Below, in pieces: positions 25,484-35,208 of a stretch of 64,000 nt of DNA (the first letter of the stretch is position 1; each line of letters starts with the position of its first letter). Both the position numbers and the translations under genes were made by a program. Under the pieces are notes generated by a model. That model worked only from the letters and a program-made list of their open reading frames with translations, was not told where the DNA came from and searched no databases. Source of the stretch: an uncultured Bacteroidales bacterium (GTDB lineage Bacteria > Bacteroidota > Bacteroidia > Bacteroidales > Paludibacteraceae). The stretch spans positions 62,001-126,000 of the forward strand of contig CAKULK010000003.1 of the NCBI GenBank assembly GCA_934667275.1, written 5' to 3'.

Positions 25484-26725
25484 TTACAGCGGGCGAACAG
25501 CCGGCAAAGTGTCGGAAGGATTGAGCAAAGCACGATAGCAAGTGACCACCTGCGAGAAAGTGTCCCGATACTGCGCAGGAATCGGTTCGGCAGGAGGCGA
25601 AACCATCTTCAGAGGGTCGATAGGTGTGCCATTTTTCCATACACGGAAATCAAGGTGCGGCCCCGTAGAACTACCCGTACTACCCACATAACCAATGACT
25701 TCGCCCTGGCGGACATGCTGTCCGACAGACAAGCCTTTGGCGTATTTGGAGAGATGAAGATATGCCGTTGTGTAGGTGGAGTTGTGTCGAATCTTCACGG
25801 TGTTTCCTCCCCCACCCTTGTATGCACACATCGTGACTACGCCATCGCCAATGCTAACGACCGGAGTGCCCGCGGGCGCGGCATAATCCACGCCCGTATG
25901 AGGACGCACAATCTTGTAGATAGGATGCTTGCGCGCATAGGTGAAATGCGAAGAAATGCGCTTGTAGTTGAGGGGAGCCTTGAGGAATGCCTTACGAAGG
26001 CTCTGCCCATCAGCATCAAAATAGTTGCGGATATTGCCTTCCTCGAACCAAAAAGCCTCTTGCCAACGTCTGCCATGGTAGAAATTGGCGGCATAGATTC
26101 GCCCGATGCCCGTGCGGACGGTATCGACATACAATTCGTCGTAGTAAACGCGAATAGAATCGCCCTTTTGCAGCCCGAAGAAGTCGATAGTCCACGCATA
26201 GATTTCGCTCAATTCGAGAGCAAGTTCGACAGGCAAGTTATTGACCACCATTGCATTCCACGGGCTGGACTCAATGACTACCTCGGCAGTACGCGGTTGG
26301 TGGATAGTGGGCTTTTCGAAATGCTCCACATGCATCGAATCGGTGAGGTGCAGCACAACGGACTTGCTGATGGAGGGGACATAGATGAAATATTGCAGAC
26401 GGTCGATACCCGCCGTATCAGGTTGATAGAGAGCATAGTAGGTCTTGCCCGGTTGGATAGTGCGGACATCAAATTCACTACGTGGCAGGAGAGTGATACC
26501 CGTCATCTGACGGCGGTCAGCCCCCAAACGGTTGAGCATTCCCCCCAATGTTTCGCCTTGACGCACCACGCCCGTATCCACACGGAAAGAGTCGATAGGT
26601 AACCCGAACTCATAGCGCACCACAGGTGCCTCCGGTTGTTCCTCCTCAGTCTCCGTTGCAGGAGAGGTGTGGCACGCTACAAGGCAGAGTGCCACACATA
26701 GAATCCACAAGAGTCGCTTGATCAT
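25484..26725 (-). CDS. M23-family peptidase lipoprotein
   Basis: This 413-residue envelope lipoprotein (lipobox LVAC, Cys near residue 18) probably cuts, or helps others cut, peptidoglycan cross-links. The C-terminal LytM domain has RPHTGVDYAAPAGTPV (HxxxD) and YLHLS. Its third motif reads GPHLDFRVWKNG, where canonical enzymes have HxH; the second histidine, a zinc ligand, is Asp here. N-terminal parts contain a LysM/OapA-like segment (RQGETLGGMLNRLG). It is the last gene of the long operon from dxs, one base after the transferase gene. Activity is therefore uncertain. Confidence 0.85.
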   Translation of the reverse strand: MIKRLLWILCVALCLVACHTSPATETEEEQPEAPVVRYEFGLPIDSFRVDTGVVRQGETLGGMLNRLGADRRQMTGITLLPRSEFDVRTIQPGKTYYALYQPDTAGIDRLQYFIYVPSISKSVVLHLTDSMHVEHFEKPTIHQPRTAEVVIESSPWNAMVVNNLPVELALELSEIYAWTIDFFGLQKGDSIRVYYDELYVDTVRTGIGRIYAANFYHGRRWQEAFWFEEGNIRNYFDADGQSLRKAFLKAPLNYKRISSHFTYARKHPIYKIVRPHTGVDYAAPAGTPVVSIGDGVVTMCAYKGGGGNTVKIRHNSTYTTAYLHLSKYAKGLSVGQHVRQGEVIGYVGSTGSSTGPHLDFRVWKNGTPIDPLKMVSPPAEPIPAQYRDTFSQVVTCYRALLNPSDTLPAVRPL

Positions 26726-26726
26726 T

Positions 26727-27467
26727 TTATGCTTTCTTCTGCGGATATTTGCGCGTGAATGAATTGAGTTTCAAACGGATAACCCCAAGCAACGCCTCGG
26801 AGAAGATGCCTCCAGACATCTTGCTGGTGCCGAGCACACGATTGATGAAAATGATAGGCACCTCCACAATATTGAAGCCACACTTGTAGGCAGTGAACTT
26901 CATTTCGATTTGGAAAGCATAGCCTTTGAAGTGAATCTTGTCCAATTCGATGGTTTCGAGCACCTGACGACGGTAGCAGACGAAACCTGCGGTGGTGTCG
27001 TGGATATTGATGCCCAAGACGGCACGCACATACTTGCTAGCAAAATAGGACATCAAGACGCGCCCCATAGGCCAGTTGACCACGTTCACGCCACTGACAT
27101 AACGGCTGCCGATTGCCACATCAGCCCCTTTCTCTGCGCATGCCTCGTAGAGTTTGAGCAAGTCTTGCGGGTTGTGGGAGAAGTCGGCATCCATCTCGAA
27201 AATATAGTCGTACTTGTGCTCAACCGCCCAACGGAAACCCGTGATATAGGCAGTGCCAAGTCCCTGTTTACCAGAGCGTTCAATGATGAACAGTTTGCCG
27301 TGACAGGTGTCCGCCATAAGACGTTTCACAATGTCGGCGGTGCCATCGGGCGAGCCATCGTCAATCACCAAGATATGAAACTCAAGAGGCAAGTTCATCA
27401 CCGCAGTGATGATGGCCTCGATATTCTCCTTTTCGTTGTAGGTAGGGATGATTACTAACTTATCCAT
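26727..27467 (-). CDS. Polyprenol-phosphate mannosyltransferase-like GT2
   Basis: This 246-residue enzyme resembles dolichol/polyprenol-phosphate mannose synthase: VIIPTYNEKENIEAII, ILVIDDGSPDGTADIV, FEMDADFSHNPQDL (the DxD metal site) and GSRYVSGVNVVNWP. It lacks the C-terminal membrane helices of the longer class, so it is the soluble short form. The start ATG 27467 overlaps the upstream gene by 8 bases. The product should be a lipid-linked sugar donor for glycosylation outside the cytoplasm. Confidence 0.88.
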   Translation of the reverse strand: MDKLVIIPTYNEKENIEAIITAVMNLPLEFHILVIDDGSPDGTADIVKRLMADTCHGKLFIIERSGKQGLGTAYITGFRWAVEHKYDYIFEMDADFSHNPQDLLKLYEACAEKGADVAIGSRYVSGVNVVNWPMGRVLMSYFASKYVRAVLGINIHDTTAGFVCYRRQVLETIELDKIHFKGYAFQIEMKFTAYKCGFNIVEVPIIFINRVLGTSKMSGGIFSEALLGVIRLKLNSFTRKYPQKKA

Positions 27468-28317
27468 TGTCGTGGTTGTTTGTGTGCGGAGGCACGATGA
27501 CACTATCGTTCAATATATATATGGGGCTCGGTTTGAGACGCTCCAGCGGAGTGAGAAAGAGGTCTTCACCCGCTACGATACCCGCATCCAAGAGGGTTTC
27601 TTTGATTGTATTCATTGCTACTTCGGGGTCATTGTTCTCGTGACTGAGGTGGCAAAGGAATACGTTGCGCATATCCGGATGGTAGTTCCTGGCAAGGAGA
27701 TTGGCACAAGTGCTGTTGCTCTGGTGCCCACGAGGCGAGAGGATACGCTGTTTGAGATAGGTGGGATAAGGCCCGTTGAGGAGCAGTTGCTCGTCGTGGT
27801 TCGCCTCTATGACGATATGATTCGCTGTGCGAAGATAGGCTTCCATCTCCTCGTTCGACTCGCCGCAATCGGTGGCAATCATAAATCGTTGTCCCTGATA
27901 GTCAATGACATAGCCAACACACTCGGTGGAGTCGTGCGAGATGCCGAATGTGTTGATGCGCATGCCACAGAGTTCCCACTCCTGCCCTTTCTCGAAATAG
28001 CGTTGCGAGGTGCGCAGTTTCTCCTGCACACCATAGTTGCGGTTGATGCCCTCGTGAATGAGGTGCGTGGAATAGATGGGCAGATGTACTTTCTCGCCCA
28101 AGGTGCCAACGGCACGTATGTGGTCGGCATGGTCGTGCGTAATGAGCACCCCCATAATGTTGGCATAGTCAAGCCCCATCTCGCGCAAATCCTTCTGAAT
28201 GGTGCGCGCCGAGATTCCCGCATCGATGAGAATACCGCTTTTGGACGTGCCAAGATAGTAGCAATTACCACTGCTACCACTTGCAAAACACCTGAAAATG
28301 AGTTCGTTGCCGTCCAT
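27460..28317 (-). CDS. Metallo-beta-lactamase-fold hydrolase, YycJ/WalJ-like
   Basis: This 285-residue protein has the full metal motif THDHADHIRAV, then ISHDSTECVGYVI, IATDCGES, IEANHDEQLL and LCHLSHENN. FASGSSGNCYYLGTSKSGIL at the N-terminus is the hallmark of the YycJ/WalJ family, described in Firmicutes as an exonuclease-like protein linked to cell-wall and DNA metabolism. It lies in the middle of the long operon, between coaE and the transferase gene. Confidence 0.87.
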   Translation of the reverse strand: MDGNELIFRCFASGSSGNCYYLGTSKSGILIDAGISARTIQKDLREMGLDYANIMGVLITHDHADHIRAVGTLGEKVHLPIYSTHLIHEGINRNYGVQEKLRTSQRYFEKGQEWELCGMRINTFGISHDSTECVGYVIDYQGQRFMIATDCGESNEEMEAYLRTANHIVIEANHDEQLLLNGPYPTYLKQRILSPRGHQSNSTCANLLARNYHPDMRNVFLCHLSHENNDPEVAMNTIKETLLDAGIVAGEDLFLTPLERLKPSPIYILNDSVIVPPHTNNHDNG

Positions 28318-28337
28318 CTGCTTACCTTATGCGCATT

Positions 28338-28934
28338 TCAACCTGCAAAGGTACGTAAAAAATCCCGGATTTGCAAGCACAAAGCGTTAATTTCCGTTTT
28401 GCCATCGTTGTTGACAATAAAATCGGCACGGCGTATGTCTTCCGCCGTTTCTTGCGCGCGTATGCGCGCGCGTACCTTATTAATGTCTATGTGGTCGCGG
28501 GCAATGGTGCGCTGAATACGCAGTTCCTCGGGGGCGGTGACGGCAATGACCTTGTCGCAAAGACGGTCCAAGCCGCTCTCGAAAAGGATGGCACTCTCAA
28601 CAAAACAGAAAGGCTGGTCGGGGTGGTCCTTGACCTCCATGCGCGCCCACTCCTGCACATCAAAGGCGACGGCGGGGTGGACGATGCGGTTGAGCCGCTC
28701 GAGGAGGTCGGGGTGATGGAAGACCTGCTTGGCGACCAGTTCGGTGTGATAGACGTCGCCCTCAAGCACCTCGCTGCCGAAAAGGAGTTCGACCTGCGAA
28801 CGCACCATGGGGTTGGTGACGATAATCTGCTTGGCGCGGCTGTCGGTGTCGTAGGTGGGATAGCCGAGGTCGCGCAGCCCTGCCGCGATGGTGCTCTTGC
28901 CGCACCCGATGCCTCCTGTAAGTCCAATGAGCAT
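28338..28934 (-). CDS. coaE: Dephospho-CoA kinase
   Basis: This 198-residue kinase adds the 3'-phosphate in the last step of coenzyme A synthesis. The P-loop GLTGGIGCGKSTIA is at the N-terminus. YDTDSRAKQII binds substrate, and VESAILFESGLDRLCDKVI plus the lid region around QRTIARDH complete the family pattern. It starts two bases after the MBOAT stop. Confidence 0.95.
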   Translation of the reverse strand: MLIGLTGGIGCGKSTIAAGLRDLGYPTYDTDSRAKQIIVTNPMVRSQVELLFGSEVLEGDVYHTELVAKQVFHHPDLLERLNRIVHPAVAFDVQEWARMEVKDHPDQPFCFVESAILFESGLDRLCDKVIAVTAPEELRIQRTIARDHIDINKVRARIRAQETAEDIRRADFIVNNDGKTEINALCLQIRDFLRTFAG

Positions 28935-28936
28935 AA

Positions 28937-30868
28937 TTAGAATTGGAAATAGATAAATGCCTGTAAATCAGCGGTTATGAATTGATAGATAACGACAATA
29001 GCCGCCACTGTGATGAGGACGATAGCCCACAAAGGCAGGGTCGCAAAACGAATACGATACCAGCGTTTGAGGCGCACAGGCAGCCAGTGAATGAGCATAC
29101 CTAAGGCAAAGAGTATCACCACTTTGCGGTACTCCCAGAGGAAGTCGGGAATGATGGCGCTGTTCCATGCGCCGCCTATCTGGTTGACCATGTTGCGTGC
29201 CGTCTCCCACGCCTGTTGGTTGGCGGTGGCGGGGTCGAGGTTGCTGCCCGAGCGGAAGAAGAGTCGCGTGAAAGTGATGAAGGTGAATGTTTGGGCAACC
29301 GCCCATGCGGTGGACAATGGACAATGCGCAATGCGTAATGCGTTATGCGTAGGTTCTTTGCCTTTGGTAATCAAGTAGTTGATGTATCTGATGAGGGTGC
29401 CGAGGCAGATGATGAGCATCCAGATACGGAACAGGTTAAGAACGGGCAGGTGCCATTGCGCGTAGGCGAGAAGGAGTGCGGCAGTGACGAGCGTGACAAG
29501 CGCCATGCGGAGGTGCCAGTTGGTCTGCTTCCATAACTTGTAGATAATCATGCCGATACCATTCAGTCCGCCCCATATCATGAAGTTCCAACTGGCTCCG
29601 TGCCAGAGTCCGCCGAGGAGCATGGTGATGAAGGAGTTGAGGTTGGAGGAGAGCAGCCGGTAGTGCGAGGGGACGCGAATGGCGACGATGATGACCACGA
29701 CGGCGAGGGCGAAAATAATGCCCGCTATCCACCATGAACCCGTGAGAATCAGCGCGATAAGCGTGATGAGGATAATCCAGAAATACGTGCCGAAAGTAAC
29801 GTTGCGGTTGCCGCCAAGGGGTATGTAGAGGTAGGTCTTGAGCCAGCGGCTGAGAGACATGTGCCAGCGGCGCCAGAACTCCTGCGGGTTGCGCGACTTG
29901 TAGGGCGAGTCGAAGTTCTGCGGGAGGTAGAAACCCATGAGCATCGCCACGCCGATGGCAATGTCGGTGTAGCCCGAGAAATCGGCATAGACCTGCATGG
30001 AATAGGCGAAAAGGGCGAAGAGATTCTCGAAGCCGGAGAAGAGAAGCGGGTTGTCGAAGACGCGGTCGATGAGGTTAACTGCTAGATAATCACTGAGTAT
30101 AATCTTCTTGGCGAGCCCGTTGAGTATCCAGAAAACCGCCAGCCCCGCGAGGCGGCGGCTGAGGCGGAAGGGGCGGTAGAGTTGGGGTATGAACTCGTTG
30201 GCGCGGACAATAGGTCCTGCGACCAGTTGGGGGAAGAAACTGACGTAGAAGCCGAAATCGAGGAGGTTGCGGACGGGCTGGATACGCCCGCGGAAGACGT
30301 CGGCGGTGTAGGAGATGACCTGGAAGATGTAGAACGAGATGCCGACGGGCAGGACGATGGTATCGACCATGAAACGCCCCGAGCGGCTGAAGCCGTTGCC
30401 GATGTAGGCGAAGAGGTCGAAGACGGCGAAATGCGTGCCGAAAAGGTCGTTCACCATGTTGGTGAAGAAATAGGCATACTTGAAATAGCAGAGCAGTCCG
30501 AGGTCAATGACGACACTGATTATCAGCCAGATGCGGGCTTTAATTTCGCGATGCTGCTGTTGGTTGCGGTGGATTTGCTGCGCGATGAGCCAGTCGCTGA
30601 GGGTGACGAAGAGGAGAATGAGGAGGAAGATGCCGCTGGTCTTGTAGTAGAAGAACCAACTGGTCGCCATGAGGAAGACATTGCGCATGTGCAGGCGCGT
30701 GCGCGAGGGTTGCGCGATGGGGTCGGTGCCCCGACGACGCAGGGGACGCGCCTCCATGATGATGGCGAAGACGGCATAGACCAACGCGAAAAACGCCCAG
30801 AAATAGAACTGGGTGAAGAGCAAGGGACTGTTGCTGTCGAAGGCGAATATGTGGTGCAAGAAGTTCAT
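28937..30868 (-). CDS. MBOAT-family O-acyltransferase (AlgI-like)
   Basis: This 643-residue multi-spanning membrane protein should transfer acetyl groups across the membrane to an exported polymer. The catalytic histidine motif is LLGGLWHGASWNF, and QVYADFSGYTDIAIG and SPYKSRNPQEFWRRWHMSLS are typical of AlgI/DltB relatives. At about residues 505-520 an unusual segment (THNALRIAHCPLST) is encoded by a 7-bp repeat array. The protein is longer than AlgI. Its ATG overlaps the SGNH gene by four bases, matching the AlgI-AlgJ/X pairing. The target glycan is unknown. Confidence 0.9.
   Translation of the reverse strand: MNFLHHIFAFDSNSPLLFTQFYFWAFFALVYAVFAIIMEARPLRRRGTDPIAQPSRTRLHMRNVFLMATSWFFYYKTSGIFLLILLFVTLSDWLIAQQIHRNQQQHREIKARIWLIISVVIDLGLLCYFKYAYFFTNMVNDLFGTHFAVFDLFAYIGNGFSRSGRFMVDTIVLPVGISFYIFQVISYTADVFRGRIQPVRNLLDFGFYVSFFPQLVAGPIVRANEFIPQLYRPFRLSRRLAGLAVFWILNGLAKKIILSDYLAVNLIDRVFDNPLLFSGFENLFALFAYSMQVYADFSGYTDIAIGVAMLMGFYLPQNFDSPYKSRNPQEFWRRWHMSLSRWLKTYLYIPLGGNRNVTFGTYFWIILITLIALILTGSWWIAGIIFALAVVVIIVAIRVPSHYRLLSSNLNSFITMLLGGLWHGASWNFMIWGGLNGIGMIIYKLWKQTNWHLRMALVTLVTAALLLAYAQWHLPVLNLFRIWMLIICLGTLIRYINYLITKGKEPTHNALRIAHCPLSTAWAVAQTFTFITFTRLFFRSGSNLDPATANQQAWETARNMVNQIGGAWNSAIIPDFLWEYRKVVILFALGMLIHWLPVRLKRWYRIRFATLPLWAIVLITVAAIVVIYQFITADLQAFIYFQF
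29312..29353. repeat. 7-bp-period array H4, in frame inside the MBOAT gene
   Basis: Six heptamers: GGACAAT GGACAAT GCGCAAT GCGTAAT GCGTTAT GCGTAGG. The 42 bases equal 14 codons, so the reading frame is kept. They encode the segment around HNALRIAHCPLST. Confidence 0.75.
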
Positions 30869-32355
30869 AGGGAGCCTTCCCCTTCCCCATCAGAGATGGG
30901 GTATTGTGCTGTGTCAGCAGGTGAAACAATAGCGGTATCCACAGGCGTGGCGGACTGAAAATCAGGTATTTCCAGCAGCCAGTCTGCCAGCATGCCGCCG
31001 ATTTTGTCGGCTCCGCGGCGCGTGAAATGGACATAGTCGCTGCCCGCCAGACCGCGCTTCTGCCACGAGAGCATACTGTTGTGCCCGCCCATCGCCTGGT
31101 AGATGCTCCAGTAGCCGATGTGCTCGTCGTGCGCCATGCGGGCGAGGAGGCGGTCCATGTAGGGAATGAGCGGGTTGGTAGTCATCTCGCCGTCGATGCG
31201 CTGCGACATGTCGCTCGGTCCGATGAAGAGAATGGCGGCGTCGGGGGCGCATTGGCGAAGGCACTCCACCTGCCGGCGCAGGCTCTTGACATAGCCGGAG
31301 ATGGTGGACGGGTTCTCGGTTTGCGGTATCATATTCCCACCGAACTGCATGATTATCAGGCGAGTATTGGTGGCGGCGAAGAAATCGGCGAGTTGGCTGC
31401 TCTGTATCTGCGTGAAGACGGTGCCCGAACTGCCGCGCATGGGAATGTTGTCCACAATGATGCCCGTCGGGGTCTCGAGGCTGAGCCCGTAAACACTGCC
31501 TTTGCCCTGCAGGCGCACCTCGCAGCGGGTGGTGCTGTCGGGGAGGGTGGCGATGCCCTTATCAAATAAGGTGTATGTGCCGCTACGTCGCGGGCGGGCT
31601 TGGGCGTCGATGCCGCGGGCAAGGAGTCGGATTTGGCTGAAATAGTTGTAGGTGTACCCGTTGTCCATGGGCTCGGTGACGAGGCGCAGGTCTTCGCTGC
31701 CGTCGCGCAGGGAGTCGTTCATGACCGCCACCTGCCCCATGACGCCGTAGTCGCCCGTGGTGAGACGCATGGATTTGGGTCCATAGACGAGGTAGCGTTG
31801 GGGGCCGCCCTGCGTGGTCTGGAAGGTGCCGTTCATCTCCAGCGACTGGTGCAGGCTGCGCGTAGGAATGGTCTGGTGGAGGGGTATGAGCCCCACTCCA
31901 CCCCCGCCATAGGCGGTTTGGAGCCGCTCGCGGAGGACCATGGTGATGCGGTCTTCCTCGATTTGGGAGTCGCCGTAGTGCACCACGCGCACTTGCCGGT
32001 TGCGTGCAGACGGGAGTGCGTCGTAGAAGGCGCGGAGATAATATCGCGTGTCGATAGCGAGTGTATCTGGGGTCGACACACCCGGCGTTGCTACGGCAGG
32101 TGCTGTCGGCGTTACTGTCACAGGCGCAGGGGCGGCGTCTTCGTCTATTTCTGTCTCTTCCTCTATCTCGTCAGGGACGAAAAGGGAGTCTTGTAGTGCA
32201 ATAGTATCCTGCTGTATGTCAAGCGCTTCAGCGAGTGTCGGCCACCGCAGGTTGAATGAGCCTATCTGCCAGCCGTGGTCAGGCACGACGAGGCAAATCC
32301 CCCCTAAGAGGGCAATCACTATCCACAATATGAGGCATATCTTGGCAGGGCGCAT
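30865..32355 (-). CDS. SGNH/GDSL hydrolase-like protein, AlgX/DltD-type partner
   Basis: This 496-residue protein has one N-terminal membrane segment (ICLILWIVIALLGGICLVV) and a Pro/Thr/Ala-rich linker, then an SGNH domain with VVHYGDSQIEEDR (the nucleophilic Ser) and SDYVHFTRRGADKIG (catalytic Asp and His). ILFIGPSDM may supply the Asn/Gly block positions. It probably acts outside the membrane as partner of the MBOAT protein, accepting or moving acetyl groups. The last residues (PISDGEGEGSL) are encoded over a CCCCATC-aga-GATGGGG palindrome (30885-30901). Confidence 0.82.
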   Translation of the reverse strand: MRPAKICLILWIVIALLGGICLVVPDHGWQIGSFNLRWPTLAEALDIQQDTIALQDSLFVPDEIEEETEIDEDAAPAPVTVTPTAPAVATPGVSTPDTLAIDTRYYLRAFYDALPSARNRQVRVVHYGDSQIEEDRITMVLRERLQTAYGGGGVGLIPLHQTIPTRSLHQSLEMNGTFQTTQGGPQRYLVYGPKSMRLTTGDYGVMGQVAVMNDSLRDGSEDLRLVTEPMDNGYTYNYFSQIRLLARGIDAQARPRRSGTYTLFDKGIATLPDSTTRCEVRLQGKGSVYGLSLETPTGIIVDNIPMRGSSGTVFTQIQSSQLADFFAATNTRLIIMQFGGNMIPQTENPSTISGYVKSLRRQVECLRQCAPDAAILFIGPSDMSQRIDGEMTTNPLIPYMDRLLARMAHDEHIGYWSIYQAMGGHNSMLSWQKRGLAGSDYVHFTRRGADKIGGMLADWLLEIPDFQSATPVDTAIVSPADTAQYPISDGEGEGSL

Positions 32356-32358
32356 AGG

Positions 32359-33858
32359 CTATTTCCAAAGGGCTTTGGAGAACAATAAGAATATGGTGAA
32401 TATCTCCAGACGACCGATAAGCATGACCGCTGTCATTGTCCATTTGGCGATAGTGGGGAAGTCGGCATACGTGCCTGCCGGACCAAAACTGCCGATACTC
32501 ACACCCACATTGCCGATGCCAGACACGGCAGTCCCGATGGCCTCATCGAAAGCCACACCCGTGGCACAGAATATAAGCACCGCAACCACAATAATGGCGA
32601 GGTAGAAAAACATGAATGCCATCACGTTACTGATAGTCTGTTCCGGCACGGCACGTCCGTTGAAGCGTACCGGCAGAATGGCATTGGGGTGGATACGGCG
32701 TTTGAGTTCGGTGGTGGCACTCTTGGCAAAGATGCCGATGCGCACCCATTTGATGCCACCGCACGTACTGCCCGACGAGGCTCCGGTGAACATCATAAAG
32801 AAGACCATTGCCCAAAACAGTTTGGGCAATGTCATATAGTCGCTTGCCGCAAAGCCCGTGGTGGTCATGGCTGACACCACAGTAAAGAAACTCTTGCGGA
32901 AAGCCCGTTCCGCATCTGCAAAGAAGTCTGCATCTACGATAAACTGATTGGGTATGGGTTCAATGAAATTGTAGTGCAAGAACAGCCCTGTACTCAGCAC
33001 TATGGTGCATAATGCCACGGCACCGGCATACCATTGTGTTTCCTCGTCGTGGAGCAGCCGTGACGCTTTGCCACGGAACAGAAATATGAGTTGCGTGAAA
33101 TTGATTCCCGAAAGGAACATGAATATGGTAATGGTGTACTGAATAGCAGGCGAGTAGTTGATGATACTGGCATTCTTGGTGGAGAAACCGCCGGTCGCTA
33201 TGGTGGACATGGAGTGGCATACCGAGTCGAACCCTTCCATACCGAGCAGCCACAGAATACCTGTCTCTGCCAAAGTCAGAAAGATGTACATTCCCCACAT
33301 GTGCTTGGCGGTATCGGCGATACGCGGAGACAACTTCTCATAACTCACCCCCGTTGCCTCGGCGGCATACAACTGCATTCCGCCCAAGCCGAACATAGGT
33401 AGTATTGCTACACTGAGCACGATAATACCCATACCGCCAATCCAGTGAGTCATGGCACGCCATAGGAGTACGCCGTGCGTCATCACCTCCACATCGGAGA
33501 TAATGGATGCTCCCGTAGTGGTGAAGCCCGACATGGTCTCAAACCATGCATCGGTGACGGTGTCTATCTGCCCGCTCAGATAGTAGGGCAGCATACCGAA
33601 TATTGAGAATATCACCCACACCAACGCCACTATCACATATCCTTCGCGCTCTCCTACGTGCCTGAGCGCATCGCGTCCGCACAGCCACAGCAGCAGACCC
33701 GCAAACAGGGTCAGTATTGTGGATACCAAAAACGCACATGTGTCGGCATCGTCATACAACCACGATACGAGTGTCGGCACCAGCATAAACAGTGCCTCGA
33801 TGCACAGCAGCACACCCATCGTCTTGAAGACCAACCGCCAATTGAATGTCCGAGTCAT
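32359..33858 (-). CDS. trkH: Trk potassium uptake channel subunit
   Basis: This 499-residue membrane protein forms the K+-conducting part of the Trk system. Four pore-loop repeats are visible: ETMSGFTTTGASIIS, CHSMSTIATGGFSTKNAS, FTVVSAMTTTGFAASDY and AVSGIGNVGVSIGSFG. The filter glycines (TTGA, TGGF, TTGF, NVGV) are kept. It lies 18 bases after trkA and three bases before the SGNH gene. Confidence 0.93.
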   Translation of the reverse strand: MTRTFNWRLVFKTMGVLLCIEALFMLVPTLVSWLYDDADTCAFLVSTILTLFAGLLLWLCGRDALRHVGEREGYVIVALVWVIFSIFGMLPYYLSGQIDTVTDAWFETMSGFTTTGASIISDVEVMTHGVLLWRAMTHWIGGMGIIVLSVAILPMFGLGGMQLYAAEATGVSYEKLSPRIADTAKHMWGMYIFLTLAETGILWLLGMEGFDSVCHSMSTIATGGFSTKNASIINYSPAIQYTITIFMFLSGINFTQLIFLFRGKASRLLHDEETQWYAGAVALCTIVLSTGLFLHYNFIEPIPNQFIVDADFFADAERAFRKSFFTVVSAMTTTGFAASDYMTLPKLFWAMVFFMMFTGASSGSTCGGIKWVRIGIFAKSATTELKRRIHPNAILPVRFNGRAVPEQTISNVMAFMFFYLAIIVVAVLIFCATGVAFDEAIGTAVSGIGNVGVSIGSFGPAGTYADFPTIAKWTMTAVMLIGRLEIFTIFLLFSKALWK

Positions 33859-33876
33859 GTAAAAAGTCCCGATAAA

Positions 33877-35208
33877 TCAGAAAAAACGTTCCAATTGCCG
33901 CAGCACGTGCTGTTTGCAGAACACTACCACTTGGTCGCCGGGTATGACTTGCGTCTCGCCATTGACCAATATGCCCTCGCCGGCACGCACGATAGCACCG
34001 ATATTCGCGTCTATCGGCAGGCTGAGGTCGCGTATCTTGTGGCGCGTGATGCGGCTGCCTTCCTCTGCCATAAACTCCACTATCTCGGCATCGGCGTTGG
34101 TCAGGTTGCGCACATTCAGCACACTCGCGTCTAAAAGCATTTGGTAAATGTATGAAGCCGTGATGGTCTTTTTGTTGAGTACAGAACCAATATCCAAGGC
34201 TTCCGCCATAGGAATGTAGTCAATATTTTCCACCTCTGCAATAGTCTTGCGCACCCCAAACCGTTTGGCAGCAAGGCAAGCAAAGATATTCGCCTCGCTA
34301 CGCTCGGTAACAGCCACAAAAGCATCCGCATCTTGTATCCCCTCATCTTTCAAGGCCTCCATATCACTACCATCAATATTGATGATCAAGGCCTTATCCA
34401 CCTTTTCGCTCAACTTGTAACACAAATCTCTATCCGCCTCTAATATTTTGATATTCAGCCCATCGGGCATATTCTGTACCGTTTTTTGTGCGATACGAGA
34501 TCCTCCGTAGAATATAATATTCCGAATGTCACGTTTCTGCTTACCCATCTGCTCGCGCAGGGCTTCCATGTTGTCGTGTGTGCAAACGGCATACACCATG
34601 TCGTCCGCCATTATCTCGTCCTGTCCGCGCGGGATGATGGTGTCCTGCCCGCGCTTGATGGCTACCACGCGGTATAGCCCGTGGTTGAAGAACCCCGACA
34701 GGAACTGCTTGCCCACCACCTGTGCGCCCGCCCGCACCTTCACCACGCACATCTCCAGTACGCCGTCGCACAGCGTCAGGTGGTAGCGCATCCAGTTGGT
34801 CTTCAGTGCCGCCTCTATCTCGTGCGCCGCCAGCACTTCGGGGTAGATGAGGTGGTTGAGTCCCATCGCCTCAAACAGCCGCCGGTTCTCGGGCTGGATA
34901 TACTCATAGTTGTCCACACGCGCGAGGGTCTTCTTCGCCCCCAACTGGTTCGCGAGCATACACGCCATGATGTTCTCCGTCTCAAACGGCGTCACGGCGA
35001 TAAACAGGTCGGCATCGCGCACCCCGATGTCCCGCAGGTCGTGTATGGATGTCGGGCTGCCGACCTTGGTCAGCATATCGTAGTTCGCGTCCAGGTCGCC
35101 CAACCGCTCCTGCCGCTCGTCCATCAGACTGATGTCCATGTCCTCGCGCGACAGCAGTTTGGCGAGGTGCGTCCCTACCTCTCCAGCACCTGCAATAATG
35201 ATTCGCAT
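33877..35208 (-). CDS. trkA: Trk potassium uptake regulator
   Basis: This 443-residue cytosolic protein gates TrkH in response to nucleotides. It is a tandem duplication of RCK modules: the first starts MRIIIAGAGEVGTHLAKLLS (NAD-binding GxGxxG), and the second starts near residue 230 at NIIFYGGSRIAQKTVQNMP. Each has a C-terminal TrkA_C part. Its start lies inside the end of dxs (34-base overlap). Confidence 0.94.
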   Translation of the reverse strand: MRIIIAGAGEVGTHLAKLLSREDMDISLMDERQERLGDLDANYDMLTKVGSPTSIHDLRDIGVRDADLFIAVTPFETENIMACMLANQLGAKKTLARVDNYEYIQPENRRLFEAMGLNHLIYPEVLAAHEIEAALKTNWMRYHLTLCDGVLEMCVVKVRAGAQVVGKQFLSGFFNHGLYRVVAIKRGQDTIIPRGQDEIMADDMVYAVCTHDNMEALREQMGKQKRDIRNIIFYGGSRIAQKTVQNMPDGLNIKILEADRDLCYKLSEKVDKALIINIDGSDMEALKDEGIQDADAFVAVTERSEANIFACLAAKRFGVRKTIAEVENIDYIPMAEALDIGSVLNKKTITASYIYQMLLDASVLNVRNLTNADAEIVEFMAEEGSRITRHKIRDLSLPIDANIGAIVRAGEGILVNGETQVIPGDQVVVFCKQHVLRQLERFF

